A stretch of DNA of 22,281 nt from Saprospiraceae bacterium (GCA_021739805.1 JAIPBB010000035.1:1-22281); one strand, 5' to 3'; positions 7,729-14,516 are shown, counted from the stretch's first letter. Notes: generated by a model not told the origin, from the letters alone. Numbers and translations are program-made.

Positions 7729-8436
7729 ATGATTAAAAAGCATATTCCAAACTTTATTACACTATTAAATCTTTTAAGTGGTTGTTTTGCAATTGTTGTT
7801 GCATTTCAGGGAGAATTAGTGCTTTCAACTTTTTTAATAGGTCTTTCACTTATTTTCGATTTTCTTGATGGTATGACAGCACGTTTGCTAAAAGTAAAAT
7901 CGGAAATTGGAAAACAACTTGATTCACTTGCTGATTTAGTTTCTTTTGGTCTTGTTCCGGCAGTGATTTTATATCAACTTCTAATTGATAGTTTTTTTTA
8001 CAAAACTTTGAGATTTGGAGACCCATGGCTTCTTGGATGCTTTGCCTTTTTAATTACACTATTTTCAGCATTACGCTTAGCCAAATTCAATATTGACGAA
8101 AGTCAAACTTTAAGTTTTAAAGGACTTCCAACCCCGGCAAATGCAATATTAATTGCTTCATTTCCATTAATCATTGAATTTCATCCAAATGCTATTTGGG
8201 CAATTGATATTATTCTGAACACTTGGTTTTTGGTTGGAATAATAGTATTACAATCGTTTTTATTGGTAAGCAATATTCCTCTTATGTCTTTGAAATTTAC
8301 TGACCTAAGCTGGAAGAATAATTATTTAAGATTTATTCTTATAGTGCTATCAATCATTTTAGTGCTGATTTTACAATTTATTGCAATTCCACTTATTATA
8401 GTACTTTATATTGTACTATCATTATTAAAAAAATAG
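7729..8436 (+). CDS. pssA: CDP-diacylglycerol-serine O-phosphatidyltransferase
   Basis: This 235-aa integral membrane enzyme forms phosphatidylserine from CDP-diacylglycerol and serine, the first committed step to phosphatidylethanolamine. The CDP-alcohol phosphotransferase signature is complete: D44-x2-D47-G48-x2-A51-R52-x8-G61-x3-D65-x3-D69. About seven or eight hydrophobic segments span the protein, with the C-terminal third almost entirely membrane (LIVLSIILVLILQFIAIPL). The NFITLLNLLSGCFAI start is typical of the PssA branch rather than PgsA. The gene begins directly after the DUF1858 stop. No psd decarboxylase gene is in the window. Confidence 0.92.
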   Translation: MIKKHIPNFITLLNLLSGCFAIVVAFQGELVLSTFLIGLSLIFDFLDGMTARLLKVKSEIGKQLDSLADLVSFGLVPAVILYQLLIDSFFYKTLRFGDPWLLGCFAFLITLFSALRLAKFNIDESQTLSFKGLPTPANAILIASFPLIIEFHPNAIWAIDIILNTWFLVGIIVLQSFLLVSNIPLMSLKFTDLSWKNNYLRFILIVLSIILVLILQFIAIPLIIVLYIVLSLLKK

Positions 8437-8520
8437 CTAATTTCGTTTGAAAATCTAACACTGACGAAACGAAGTCAATTCATAAGGAATTTCTTGATGA
8501 TTCAAAAAATCATAAGACAA

Positions 8521-8883
8521 CTAATTAATAAAAACCGTTCTCCTATAATCTTTACCTAACTCACCCATCTTTAGAATTGTATAACCTTCAAGTATTGGAG
8601 CAGTCCCATTTTCAGATGTATCTTTTTCGGCAAAAACATCGAGTTGCATCTGTAATTTAAAAGTATGTGTGAACTTGCCATTATAATCAGTATATCCAAC
8701 AATTTCAACATCCTGTTTTGTAAGAATTACTTTTGCCTCAGGCACAACAATTAAAGTATCATTACGCATTTTAACATAAATGGTAACTTGCATATCTGGG
8801 TCTTTACGACAGGTAGTCAATGAGATAAGTACACTAAAGACAATTATAAAAGAAAATATATATCGAAAAAAAGCTTTATTCAT
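8521..8883 (-). CDS. Small predicted lipoprotein with carboxypeptidase-regulatory-like fold
   Basis: This 120-aa protein has a signal sequence (MNKAFFRYIFSFIIVFSVLI) and a lipobox SLTTC, giving a lipidated cysteine near residue 25 followed by RKDPD. The mature part is beta-rich: VTIYVKM, VPEAKVILTK, VGYTDYNGKFTHTFKLQMQLDVFAEK. The TDxxGKF turn is typical of carboxypeptidase-regulatory-like or Ig-like domains in Bacteroidota surface lipoproteins. No enzyme motif is present and the function is unknown. It is convergent with pssA (84 bp between stops) and divergent from the cyclophilin gene. Confidence 0.75.
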   Translation of the reverse strand: MNKAFFRYIFSFIIVFSVLISLTTCRKDPDMQVTIYVKMRNDTLIVVPEAKVILTKQDVEIVGYTDYNGKFTHTFKLQMQLDVFAEKDTSENGTAPILEGYTILKMGELGKDYRRTVFIN

Positions 8884-8985
8884 TTATTTGAGTTTTTTTA
8901 CTTTAGTGAATATTTAGTAATATTGCCATGTTTTTTAGTAAAACGCAAAATTAGTATTCTATTACAAATATATAAAATTAAAAAG

Positions 8986-9639
8986 ATGAAAAAATCAATA
9001 TTAATTATTTTAATCTTCAGCCTTGGGCTGGGAATATCAGTAAAAGCACAGGAGACAATTGTTTCAATCACTACAGAATATGGCGTTATAAAAGTTAAAC
9101 TTTACAATGAAACACCAAAACATCGTGATAACTTTATAAAACTAGCAAATCAGGGATATTTTAATGGAACGCTTTTTCACAGAGTGATACAAAATTTTAT
9201 GATTCAAGGTGGTGACCCAGACTCAAAAACTGCAAAACCGAATCAAGCTCTTGGAAACGGTGGACCCGCTTACACAATTCCTGCTGAAATTAATCCTAAA
9301 TACTTCCATAAAAAAGGAGCTTTAGCTGCTGCAAGGCTCGGAGATAATGTTAATCCAAAAAAAGCATCATCAGGTTCGCAATTTTATATTGTGCAAGGAA
9401 ATGTTTATGATAATGCTACTCTAAATAGTTTTGAACAAAGATTGGGGACTAAATTCACCGCTGCACAACGTAAAGCCTACACAACTGTTGGTGGAACTCC
9501 TCATCTTGATGGTGGTTACACAGTTTTTGGTGAAGTAATTTCCGGTATGGATGTGATTGATAAGATTGCTGCAGTTCAAAAAGGAGCCAACGACCGACCA
9601 ATTAAAGATATAAAAATGACGGTTAAAGTTGTTAAATAG
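8986..9639 (+). CDS. Peptidyl-prolyl cis-trans isomerase, cyclophilin type, exported
   Basis: This gives a 217-aa protein from ATG 8986. An upstream ATG at 8923 is open in frame, but the extension is poor and would bury the signal peptide; MKKSILIILIFSLGLGISVKA followed by QE is a clear export signal, placing the enzyme in the periplasm or envelope. Cyclophilin motifs are in order: VKLYNETPKHRDNFIKLA, FHRVIQNFMIQGGDP (active-site FHR...Q), GNGGPAYTIPAE, GALAAAR, GSQFYIV, and HLDGGYTVFGEVISGMDVID. An insert between GSQFYIV and HLDGGYTVFG (about 40 residues, with NSFEQRLGTKFTAAQRKAY) is seen in other Bacteroidota members. The role is to catalyse proline isomerisation during folding of exported proteins. 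Confidence 0.92.
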   Translation: MKKSILIILIFSLGLGISVKAQETIVSITTEYGVIKVKLYNETPKHRDNFIKLANQGYFNGTLFHRVIQNFMIQGGDPDSKTAKPNQALGNGGPAYTIPAEINPKYFHKKGALAAARLGDNVNPKKASSGSQFYIVQGNVYDNATLNSFEQRLGTKFTAAQRKAYTTVGGTPHLDGGYTVFGEVISGMDVIDKIAAVQKGANDRPIKDIKMTVKVVK

Positions 9640-9750
9640 TATTCGTAATAATTTTGAAAGAACTATTTTCAAACAGAAAATCAAATTTCAAAAGCATTCC
9701 TTATAATACATTAATAAAATAGCCAATAAATTCACAACAAAATAAAACAA

Positions 9751-10773
9751 ATGAAGAAAACTATTGAAAACCTGCTTGTAGAAATCAAGCTGTTTTCTGC
9801 TGAGAACCTTGAACAACTAGAACAATTCAGGATTAAATACCTGTCGAAAAAAGGAATTATCTCTGGTTTATTCGTTGAGTTTAAAAATGTTGAGCCGGAA
9901 GAAAGAAAAGAAATCGGGCAATTGATGAACATTTTGAAAACAAGTGTTCAAAAAATTATTATTGAGCAAAAAGAAAAACTCGAAGCAAACGAAAGTGGAG
10001 AATCCGAAAATCTGGATTTAACCAGACCCGTTGGTTTAGATAATTTAGGTTCAAGACATCCGCTTTCAATTGTGAGAAACGAAATTATTGATATTTTCTC
10101 CCGAATAGGGTTCACAGTTTCAGAAGGACCAGAAATTGAAGACGACTTTCATAATTTTTCGGCTTTAAATTTCCCACCCGACCATCCGGCACGTGATATG
10201 CAGGATACTTTCTTTATTGAAAAAGACCCTGATATTGCATTGCGAACACACACTTCTTCAGTACAGGTTAGAGTTATGGAAAACACTCAACCGCCTATTC
10301 GCACAATTTCACCCGGAAGAGTTTTCCGCAACGAAGCAATTTCGGCAAGAGCACATTGCATTTTCCACCAGGTTGAAGGATTGTATATCGACAAAAATGT
10401 TTCATTTGCTGATATGAAGCAAACCCTGCTTTATTTTGCAAAAGAGTTTTTCGGTGCAAACACCAAAATCAGGCTTCGTCCCTCCTATTTTCCTTTTACA
10501 GAACCATCAGGCGAAATGGATGTTTCATGCTCTATTTGTGGCGGAAAAGGTTGTAATGTTTGTAAATACACCGGCTTTTTAGAAATTATGGGCTGCGGAA
10601 TGGTTGACCCAAATGTTCTTGATGCCTGCGGAATTGATAGTAAAATCTACACTGGTTACGCATTTGGAATGGGAATAGAACGAATTGCCATGCTCAAATA
10701 CAATGTAACTGATATTCGTCTATTCTTTGAAAATGATGTGAGGTTTTTGAAGCAGTTTGGGGGAGCGGTTTAA
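9751..10773 (+). CDS. pheS: Phenylalanine-tRNA ligase, alpha subunit
   Basis: This 340-aa class II synthetase subunit charges tRNA-Phe as an alpha2-beta2 enzyme with PheT. It has an N-terminal coiled-coil arm (residues 1-90, with YLSKKGIISGLF), then the catalytic domain: HPLSIVRNEIIDIF, GPEIEDDFHNFSALNFP, DPDIALRTHTSSVQVR, motif 2 FRNEAISARAHCIFHQVEGL, and motif 3 GYAFGMGIERIAML near the C-terminus. The cysteine-rich CSICGGKGCNVCKYTGF before the GCGMVDPNV segment is normal in Bacteroidota PheS. The pheT gene is not adjacent: the next gene is mrr on the other strand, with stops 53 bp apart. Confidence 0.97.
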   Translation: MKKTIENLLVEIKLFSAENLEQLEQFRIKYLSKKGIISGLFVEFKNVEPEERKEIGQLMNILKTSVQKIIIEQKEKLEANESGESENLDLTRPVGLDNLGSRHPLSIVRNEIIDIFSRIGFTVSEGPEIEDDFHNFSALNFPPDHPARDMQDTFFIEKDPDIALRTHTSSVQVRVMENTQPPIRTISPGRVFRNEAISARAHCIFHQVEGLYIDKNVSFADMKQTLLYFAKEFFGANTKIRLRPSYFPFTEPSGEMDVSCSICGGKGCNVCKYTGFLEIMGCGMVDPNVLDACGIDSKIYTGYAFGMGIERIAMLKYNVTDIRLFFENDVRFLKQFGGAV

Positions 10774-10803
10774 TAGATATTTAACTTTCATTTAAAAATT
10801 ATT

Positions 10804-10828
10804 AAGAAAAACTTAATCAGGTTTTCTT
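10804..10828. terminator. Possible bidirectional terminator between pheS and mrr
   Basis: AAGAAAA (10804-10810) and TTTTCTT (10822-10828) form a short A/T-rich stem. A T-rich run follows on the + strand (10829-10836), and the A-rich arm gives Ts on the - strand. It lies between converging pheS and mrr, and its right arm overlaps the mrr stop codon. Weak stem. Confidence 0.35.
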
Positions 10829-11702
10829 ATTTTTCCATATATGGTTCAAAAAATGGTAAATCAACTTCGTAAATAGTTCTAGGTTTAACTCCTAACTCAA
10901 CTTTTATAAACATCTCAACTAATTTCTCTCCATCAACAAGTTCAACTTGAGGAGCTCCATCGCGATTAGCCTCTTTAATTGCATCCGAAGAGAATGTTCC
11001 TGTTGTCATAATAATTCCCTTTTCTGCTCTACCAATCATTGCGTTTCTAAAATCACCAACCTGAGCTCTTGAAACAGTCCCTTTGTACCTTTTGCATTGA
11101 AAAAGTACTTTAAAACTTACAAAAGGATTTAATTCTAGTGTACCATAACCGTCAATACCCCCATCATGAGATTGCCCTGTCACAACAACTTTTTCAAAGC
11201 TGGATTCACGGAGCAATCTTTGGCAAATTCTTTCAAATCCTGAAGGTGTTAGACTTTGAAGAACTTGTAATAAATCTGGTTTATTTTGTAGTTGAATATC
11301 TTCTGGTTCATTTTCTTCCTGTTCTTCAATAATCTCTTTTTCTGTTTTATCTTGCTTTGCTTTTCTATGAATATCAACCCACTTTAAGAAAATTTCCCTT
11401 GCTTGTTCACTAGTCAATTTTGTATTTTCACCTTTTGGTGATAATGTCCAAATCCCATGTTGAGAAGTATCAAGAAGTCCCTCCCATGCCAAATATTGTC
11501 TAGCCCAGGCAACTTGATTATAATGTCTTGATTGTCCAGACTCCAAAAGTTCATCTAACTTATCATCATGTAGATTTAAATTTTCAGCAATTTTATCAGA
11601 CGCTTCTCTAGGTTTAGCTGAACCACCAAGTTGTCGAAGTGCATCTAATAAAGGTCCGAACCATTTGACAAATTCAGCTTGACTGCTTCGTTTCTTTGCC
11701 AT
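10827..11702 (-). CDS. mrr: Mrr-family type IV-like restriction endonuclease
   Basis: This 291-aa protein has two parts. Residues 1-95 are an Mrr N-terminal winged-helix domain (FGPLLDALRQLGGSAKPREA, then YNQVAWARQYLAWEGLLD and WTLSPKG). Residues 145-275 are an Mrr catalytic domain of the PD-(D/E)xK fold: GFERICQRLLRESSFEKV with E157, GGIDG with D184, and FQCKRYK with Q202 and K204, all key residues present. An acidic low-complexity linker (about 115-138) joins them. Mrr enzymes cut modified foreign DNA without a partner methylase, and none is seen here. The gene is next to the AbiE operon on the same strand (88 bp), which suggests a small defence cluster. The ATG start gives MAKKRSS, a usual start. 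Confidence 0.92.
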   Translation of the reverse strand: MAKKRSSQAEFVKWFGPLLDALRQLGGSAKPREASDKIAENLNLHDDKLDELLESGQSRHYNQVAWARQYLAWEGLLDTSQHGIWTLSPKGENTKLTSEQAREIFLKWVDIHRKAKQDKTEKEIIEEQEENEPEDIQLQNKPDLLQVLQSLTPSGFERICQRLLRESSFEKVVVTGQSHDGGIDGYGTLELNPFVSFKVLFQCKRYKGTVSRAQVGDFRNAMIGRAEKGIIMTTGTFSSDAIKEANRDGAPQVELVDGEKLVEMFIKVELGVKPRTIYEVDLPFFEPYMEK

Positions 11703-11736
11703 TTTATATATTTTTAGATATTTGAATATAGATGTC

Positions 11737-11767
11737 CAAATTTACCAAAAACATTTAGATTAACATA
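11737..11767 (-). promoter_or_regulatory. Probable mrr promoter
   Basis: TAAATTTG (11744-11737) fits TAnnTTTG on the - strand. TATG (11767-11764), exactly 19 nt upstream, matches three of four bases of TTTG. The -7 element is 34 nt from the mrr ATG. The -33 element lies at the start of the left copy of the 33-bp direct repeat. Confidence 0.42.
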
Positions 11768-11795
11768 TAATAATGAAATTATTTTGTGAATTAAA
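11763..11795. repeat. 33-bp direct repeat, left copy (mrr side)
   Basis: The sequence is 30/33 identical to 13423-13455 in the same orientation, with mismatches only at 11769, 11773 and 11789; the core tgaaattattttgtg (11774-11788) is identical. This copy lies over the toxin stop codon (11791-11793) and reaches the -33 region of mrr. With the right copy it brackets the AbiE operon (period 1660 bp). Confidence 0.8.
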
Positions 11796-12579
11796 TCTTT
11801 TCTATTAATTTGGCTTTAATCAATTCGTATGCTTTGGTTTGGTTATAATCTATACCGGGCAGCAGTAATGCATAAATGTCTCCTTCAAAGTCAGGGTCTT
11901 TTAATTTCTCATCCATATTTAGCAAAAACTGCTTTTGTGTAGGTGGATTTTCAACCGAAAAAGCCATATATTCTTCATAACATTTTACCAGAAGATTTGT
12001 ATCTATATCAAGATTTGTAAGTGCATAATATAGGTCGAACAGGTCACGACCTTTTTTTCGCTGATAAAGAGCTCGCAATTTTGTTCCAAGCATTTCTTCT
12101 GCTTCAAATGTTTTTAATTTGCATGAGCCATTTGCCCATGTGTTTTCAATATTATGTTCAACATCCTTATATCCTAATACTGTAAAGTGTTCCCTGCAAT
12201 TGATTTCAATTTTCAACCTTAGATTTATAATAGGTGGTATTTCCGATTCGAAACGGTAAATTATAGTATTGTTATTGGCTTTTTGCTTTATGGTAGGTTT
12301 TCCTAGAAATTCGAGTTGTCTTCTTAAAGCATCTAAAGTATCTTTTATTGGTTCTGCTATAATTTGAACCAAATCAATATCTTCTGAATATCTGGCTTGT
12401 GGTTTCAGGAATATCTTGTTCAAGGCAGTTCCGCCTCTAAAAGCAAGACGAGATTGTAGGAAAGTATCAGAAAATAGCTGTTGTAATGCTTTTTCAATCA
12501 CAAGATCTTGCTCTACTTGTGAATTTTCGAGCCATGGAGAAAATTCTTTCCATTCTTCGATATATCGTCTAGGCACCAT
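11791..12579 (-). CDS. abiEii: AbiEii toxin, nucleotidyltransferase of a type IV toxin-antitoxin system
   Basis: This 262-aa protein has the AbiEii/AbiGii nucleotidyltransferase motifs: GGTALNK (residues 49-55), SEDIDLV (65-71, with the DxD metal-binding pair), and EEMLGTKLRALYQRKKGRDLFDLYYAL (161-187), where K and D residues belong to the conserved motifs III and IV. Family knowledge: these enzymes use nucleotides to block growth, for example by modifying tRNA in related MenT toxins, and cause phage abortive infection. I chose ATG 12579; a TTG just before it (12582) would add one residue. The A of the antitoxin stop TGA (12581-12579) is the A of this ATG, a TGATG overlap that couples translation. 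The 3' end overlaps the left direct repeat. Confidence 0.93.
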   Translation of the reverse strand: MVPRRYIEEWKEFSPWLENSQVEQDLVIEKALQQLFSDTFLQSRLAFRGGTALNKIFLKPQARYSEDIDLVQIIAEPIKDTLDALRRQLEFLGKPTIKQKANNNTIIYRFESEIPPIINLRLKIEINCREHFTVLGYKDVEHNIENTWANGSCKLKTFEAEEMLGTKLRALYQRKKGRDLFDLYYALTNLDIDTNLLVKCYEEYMAFSVENPPTQKQFLLNMDEKLKDPDFEGDIYALLLPGIDYNQTKAYELIKAKLIEKI

Positions 12580-13379
12580 CAAACATCAAGTTTAGTGTTA
12601 ATAATTATCTTCCATTTCTCATTGGTTTTACCTGTTCTGTTGTTGTGCATGAGTGATAATGGAATTTCTTTTAGTGTGTGATTCTTCAATGACTTATTTA
12701 GTGAATTGGCAAGTAAATGTTTGCCCATTTCATCCAACAAATATCCAAAGCGTTGTATCGTTGGAGTCATTTGACTTTTAGCTGCTGTAGCTATTAAAGA
12801 TGGCTTCATACTTTCCGTAAGGTCTTCAATTATTGGAATTATTCGGTTTAATCCACCAACTTTTTTGTTGTGTAAAATCAGGTCGAAGCCTGTTAACTCT
12901 GGTGTTGAAACATTGATATAACCGCATTCTGTTTTCTTTTCAACAATTTGTTCTTGCTCCCATTGTCCCTTGGTGAAAAAGCTAATAATAAGTTTCTTAC
13001 TTACAATATTCCTTAAAGGTGGTTTTTTTATCATTACTTGAAATTCCATAGGTTGTTGATGTCCGGCACCGTGTAATGCAGCAGCAGAATGCAGACATAC
13101 ATAATAATCTCTATTAAGAAATTTCATCATGTCGTCGATGAAAAAAGTTGGAGGAATTATACCTCTATTCGAATATTGAGGGGAAATAGTAACATAAAAT
13201 TCTTTACGAACTTGAGCAAGATGATTTTTGCTTTTTAGTCTGTAAATGTTTTGAAGTATAGCTTTTTCAGATGTATTAAATTTTGCTTTAAGCTCGCCTA
13301 AAGTAACTGAATATCTGCCTTTAGACTGTATTTCAGCAAGATAATCTTCCAAATATTTATATGTAGGTTTTATTATCAT
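12579..13379 (-). CDS. abiEi: AbiEi antitoxin, DNA-binding autoregulator
   Basis: This 266-aa protein is first in the two-gene operon. Residues 1-60 form a winged helix (YSVTLGELKAKFNTSEKAILQNIYRL) and the rest is the AbiEi antitoxin core, with LHSAAALHGAGHQQP around 96-110 and STPELTGFDLI around 164-174. In characterised AbiE systems (Streptococcus) the AbiEi protein binds inverted repeats in its own promoter and counters AbiEii without direct complex formation (type IV). That fits the symmetric dyad directly upstream here (13386-13424). The ATG at 13379 lies only about 7-10 nt after the predicted transcription start, so the leader is extremely short. Family assignment is firm, detailed mechanism inferred. 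Confidence 0.9.
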   Translation of the reverse strand: MIIKPTYKYLEDYLAEIQSKGRYSVTLGELKAKFNTSEKAILQNIYRLKSKNHLAQVRKEFYVTISPQYSNRGIIPPTFFIDDMMKFLNRDYYVCLHSAAALHGAGHQQPMEFQVMIKKPPLRNIVSKKLIISFFTKGQWEQEQIVEKKTECGYINVSTPELTGFDLILHNKKVGGLNRIIPIIEDLTESMKPSLIATAAKSQMTPTIQRFGYLLDEMGKHLLANSLNKSLKNHTLKEIPLSLMHNNRTGKTNEKWKIIINTKLDV

Positions 13380-13385
13380 ACTTTT

Positions 13386-13424
13386 GTTTGCACAAAGCTA
13401 CACAATTTGTAGTTAATCGCAAAC
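13386..13424 (-). promoter_or_regulatory. abiE promoter embedded in a symmetric operator dyad
   Basis: On the - strand TTTG (13423-13420), 19 nt, then TAGCTTTG (13400-13393) is a perfect Bacteroidota promoter. The same stretch is a dyad centred on 13405: gtttgc (13386-13391) pairs with gcaaac (13419-13424), and ctaca (13398-13402) pairs with tgtag (13408-13412), with 6-bp spacers on both sides. The half-sites cover both promoter elements, so a protein bound here would block RNA polymerase. The likely binder is AbiEi itself. Confidence 0.7.
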
Positions 13425-13455
13425 ATATTATAGTGAAATTATTTTGTGTATTAAA
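13423..13455. repeat. 33-bp direct repeat, right copy (abiE promoter side)
   Basis: The partner of 11763-11795 (30/33 identical, same orientation). It starts on the last base pair of the abiE -33 element and extends upstream of the promoter. The identical core is 13434-13448. Confidence 0.8.
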
Positions 13456-13508
13456 AGATTTACGAGGCTAAATGTCAGTATTTTCATTCCTATTTGAAAA
13501 CTATATTT

Positions 13509-13539
13509 CGGCAGCAAAATTAAATTGCTGCCGTTTTTT
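13509..13539 (+). terminator. Strong rho-independent terminator with no + strand gene before it
   Basis: cggcagcaa (13509-13517) pairs perfectly with ttgctgccg (13525-13533) around a 7-nt A/T loop, followed by six Ts (13534-13539) on the + strand. On the - strand no T-run follows, so it works for + strand transcripts. The nearest upstream + strand gene is pheS, 2.7 kb away beyond three - strand genes. It may end a small RNA starting near the abiE promoter or be left from a lost gene. Confidence 0.6.
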
Positions 13540-13774
13540 AGTTTTTTAATTCTTTATTTTTTCTTTGTTGAAGAGTTTTTGCATTTTGCTTTATAATCAC
13601 TTTTATTCCTGTTATTTTTCTGATTGAAACAAGGCTTCATGGGATTAAACGAAAAAGTTGTTCTGTGTATATAACATTGGCATATAGCATTTTACTATCT
13701 TCAGATTACAATTTAACTGTACGATTTTTTCGTACGGTTCACATTGTCAATTTAAACCTTTGTTATATCTTTTC
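13540..13774. other. Non-coding spacer with one hairpin
   Basis: With 13380-13539 this makes a 395-bp gap between abiEi and the IPExxxVDY gene. The sequence is T-rich at first (13540-13620). No ORF with coding character, tRNA or clear promoter was seen. The one structure is a stem at 13715-13739: aactgtacga and tcgtacggtt around five Ts, with one G-T wobble, 36 bp after the stop of the upstream - strand gene. It may serve as that gene's terminator, though no T-run follows it on the - strand. Confidence 0.5.
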
Positions 13775-14272
13775 TTAAACCTTAGTTTTTAGCTTTAACT
13801 TGGTTTTCTCCTTTTCATCTTTATTTAATTTCATCATATGAAGCTCAAGATCGGAGAGAATGTTTTGGAGTTTTTTTATTGTGCTAATATCTATTTCACT
13901 TACCATTAAAACACCATCACAACTTCTAATGCTTTTAATCAGGGTTGATGTTTTATCAATATTTAAAGCTCCATTAATAAAAATAAAATAATCAAAATGC
14001 TTGAATTCGCTTATTAAAACCCCATTTGGGTTTCTATTTTCAATTAGGAAAAACTGCACATAATTTTCGGTATAGTCAAAATAATATAATGAAAAACTTT
14101 TACCATTATTTTCTGTTCCATTGTGAATAACAAGGTCATCTATTTTTTTAAACTGAAATCCTAAAGCTTTGTTAATATAAAAGCTAAGCCTATAATCTTT
14201 TAAATGACTTGAAATTCCAATAAGATTATTCTCCTCAGATGGCTCAAAATCAAGCAGTAATTTTTTCTTCAT
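13775..14272 (-). CDS. IPExxxVDY family protein
   Basis: This 165-aa cytosolic protein is of a family found only in Bacteroidota, of unknown function. The start KKKLLLDFEPSEENNLIGISSHLKDYRL matches the family pattern (LIGI.S..KDYRL..INK), and I87-S-E-F-K-H-F-D-Y-F96 is the position of the IPExxxVDYF name motif, with P replaced by S and V by F. The open frame runs up to 14317, but the ATG at 14272 gives the usual family start. The C-terminus is lysine-rich (EKTKLKLKTKV). In many Bacteroidota this gene lies next to rnc-fabF-acpP, as it does here, though separated by 551 bp of repeats. In many of those genomes pyk follows; here the AbiE operon does. Confidence 0.85.
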   Translation of the reverse strand: MKKKLLLDFEPSEENNLIGISSHLKDYRLSFYINKALGFQFKKIDDLVIHNGTENNGKSFSLYYFDYTENYVQFFLIENRNPNGVLISEFKHFDYFIFINGALNIDKTSTLIKSIRSCDGVLMVSEIDISTIKKLQNILSDLELHMMKLNKDEKEKTKLKLKTKV

Positions 14273-14343
14273 AATAAAAAATTTGAAGTATAAAATTACA
14301 AAGGAAAAAGGAAACAAAGATGAAAAATCTAAGATTTGTTAAT

Positions 14344-14427
14344 TAATAATTAAGAATTAAGAAAAGGTTGTGGTAATCGGTGCTCGGTGAACGGTATTCA
14401 GTGTTGGGTAATCAGAGAGCAGTATCA
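14344..14427. repeat. Heptamer array: 12 phased units, inverted relative to the 251-397 array
   Basis: Units are read in one 7-bp register: taataat, taagaat, taagaaa, aggttgt, ggtaatc, ggtgctc, ggtgaac, ggtattc, agtgttg, ggtaatc, agagagc, agtatca. The reverse complements (gattacc, gagcacc, gttcacc, gaatacc) are the same type as the ccgatta/ccgaaca units at 342-397, so these two arrays are members of one family in opposite orientation. Confidence 0.7.
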
Positions 14428-14430
14428 AAA

Positions 14431-14457
14431 GTAATCCATACGGACTCCCTTCGGTCG
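14431..14457. repeat. 27-bp direct repeat, copy 1
   Basis: The sequence gtaatccatacggactccct followed by tcggtcg is exactly repeated at 14521-14547, both copies preceded by four or more As. The copies bracket the third heptamer array (14454-14516), with a 90-bp period. Its role is not known. Confidence 0.85.
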
Positions 14458-14516
14458 AAAGGCAAAAGGCAAAAAGTTGGAAGTCGGAAGTCGGAAGACC
14501 GAAGTCGGAAGTAAAA
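14454..14516. repeat. Heptamer array: 9 phased units
   Basis: Units in one register: gtcgaaa, ggcaaaa, ggcaaaa, agttgga, agtcgga, agtcgga, agaccga, agtcgga, agtaaaa. The unit sequence changes from ggcaaaa to agtcgga without loss of the 7-bp phase. Confidence 0.75.

Noticed and set aside
8923..8985. An upstream ATG would lengthen the cyclophilin by 21 residues.
   Set aside because: The extension is lysine-rich and would bury a clear signal peptide that begins at 8986.
12580..12582. A TTG as start codon of the AbiEii toxin.
   Set aside because: The ATG just after it forms the TGATG overlap with the antitoxin stop and is the more usual start.
13472..13549. A 25-codon ATG frame on the + strand before and across the 13509 terminator.
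   Set aside because: Half of it is the terminator stem and T-run, so coding is unlikely; it has no recognisable signal or conserved motif.
13711..13740. The end cgtacggttc of the stem at 13715-13739 looks like the 3' side of group II intron domain V.
   Set aside because: Domain V needs a bulged stem with a GNRA-like tetraloop and the AGC/CGC triad; this stem has a plain T5 loop, and no intron-encoded protein or other domains are nearby.
13667..13768. Facing tataac (13670-13675) and gttata (13762-13767) sequences could be the ends of an integron attC site.
   Set aside because: Core sites do not fit RYYYAAC/GTTRRRY well, the inner L boxes are missing and there is no integrase or cassette array.
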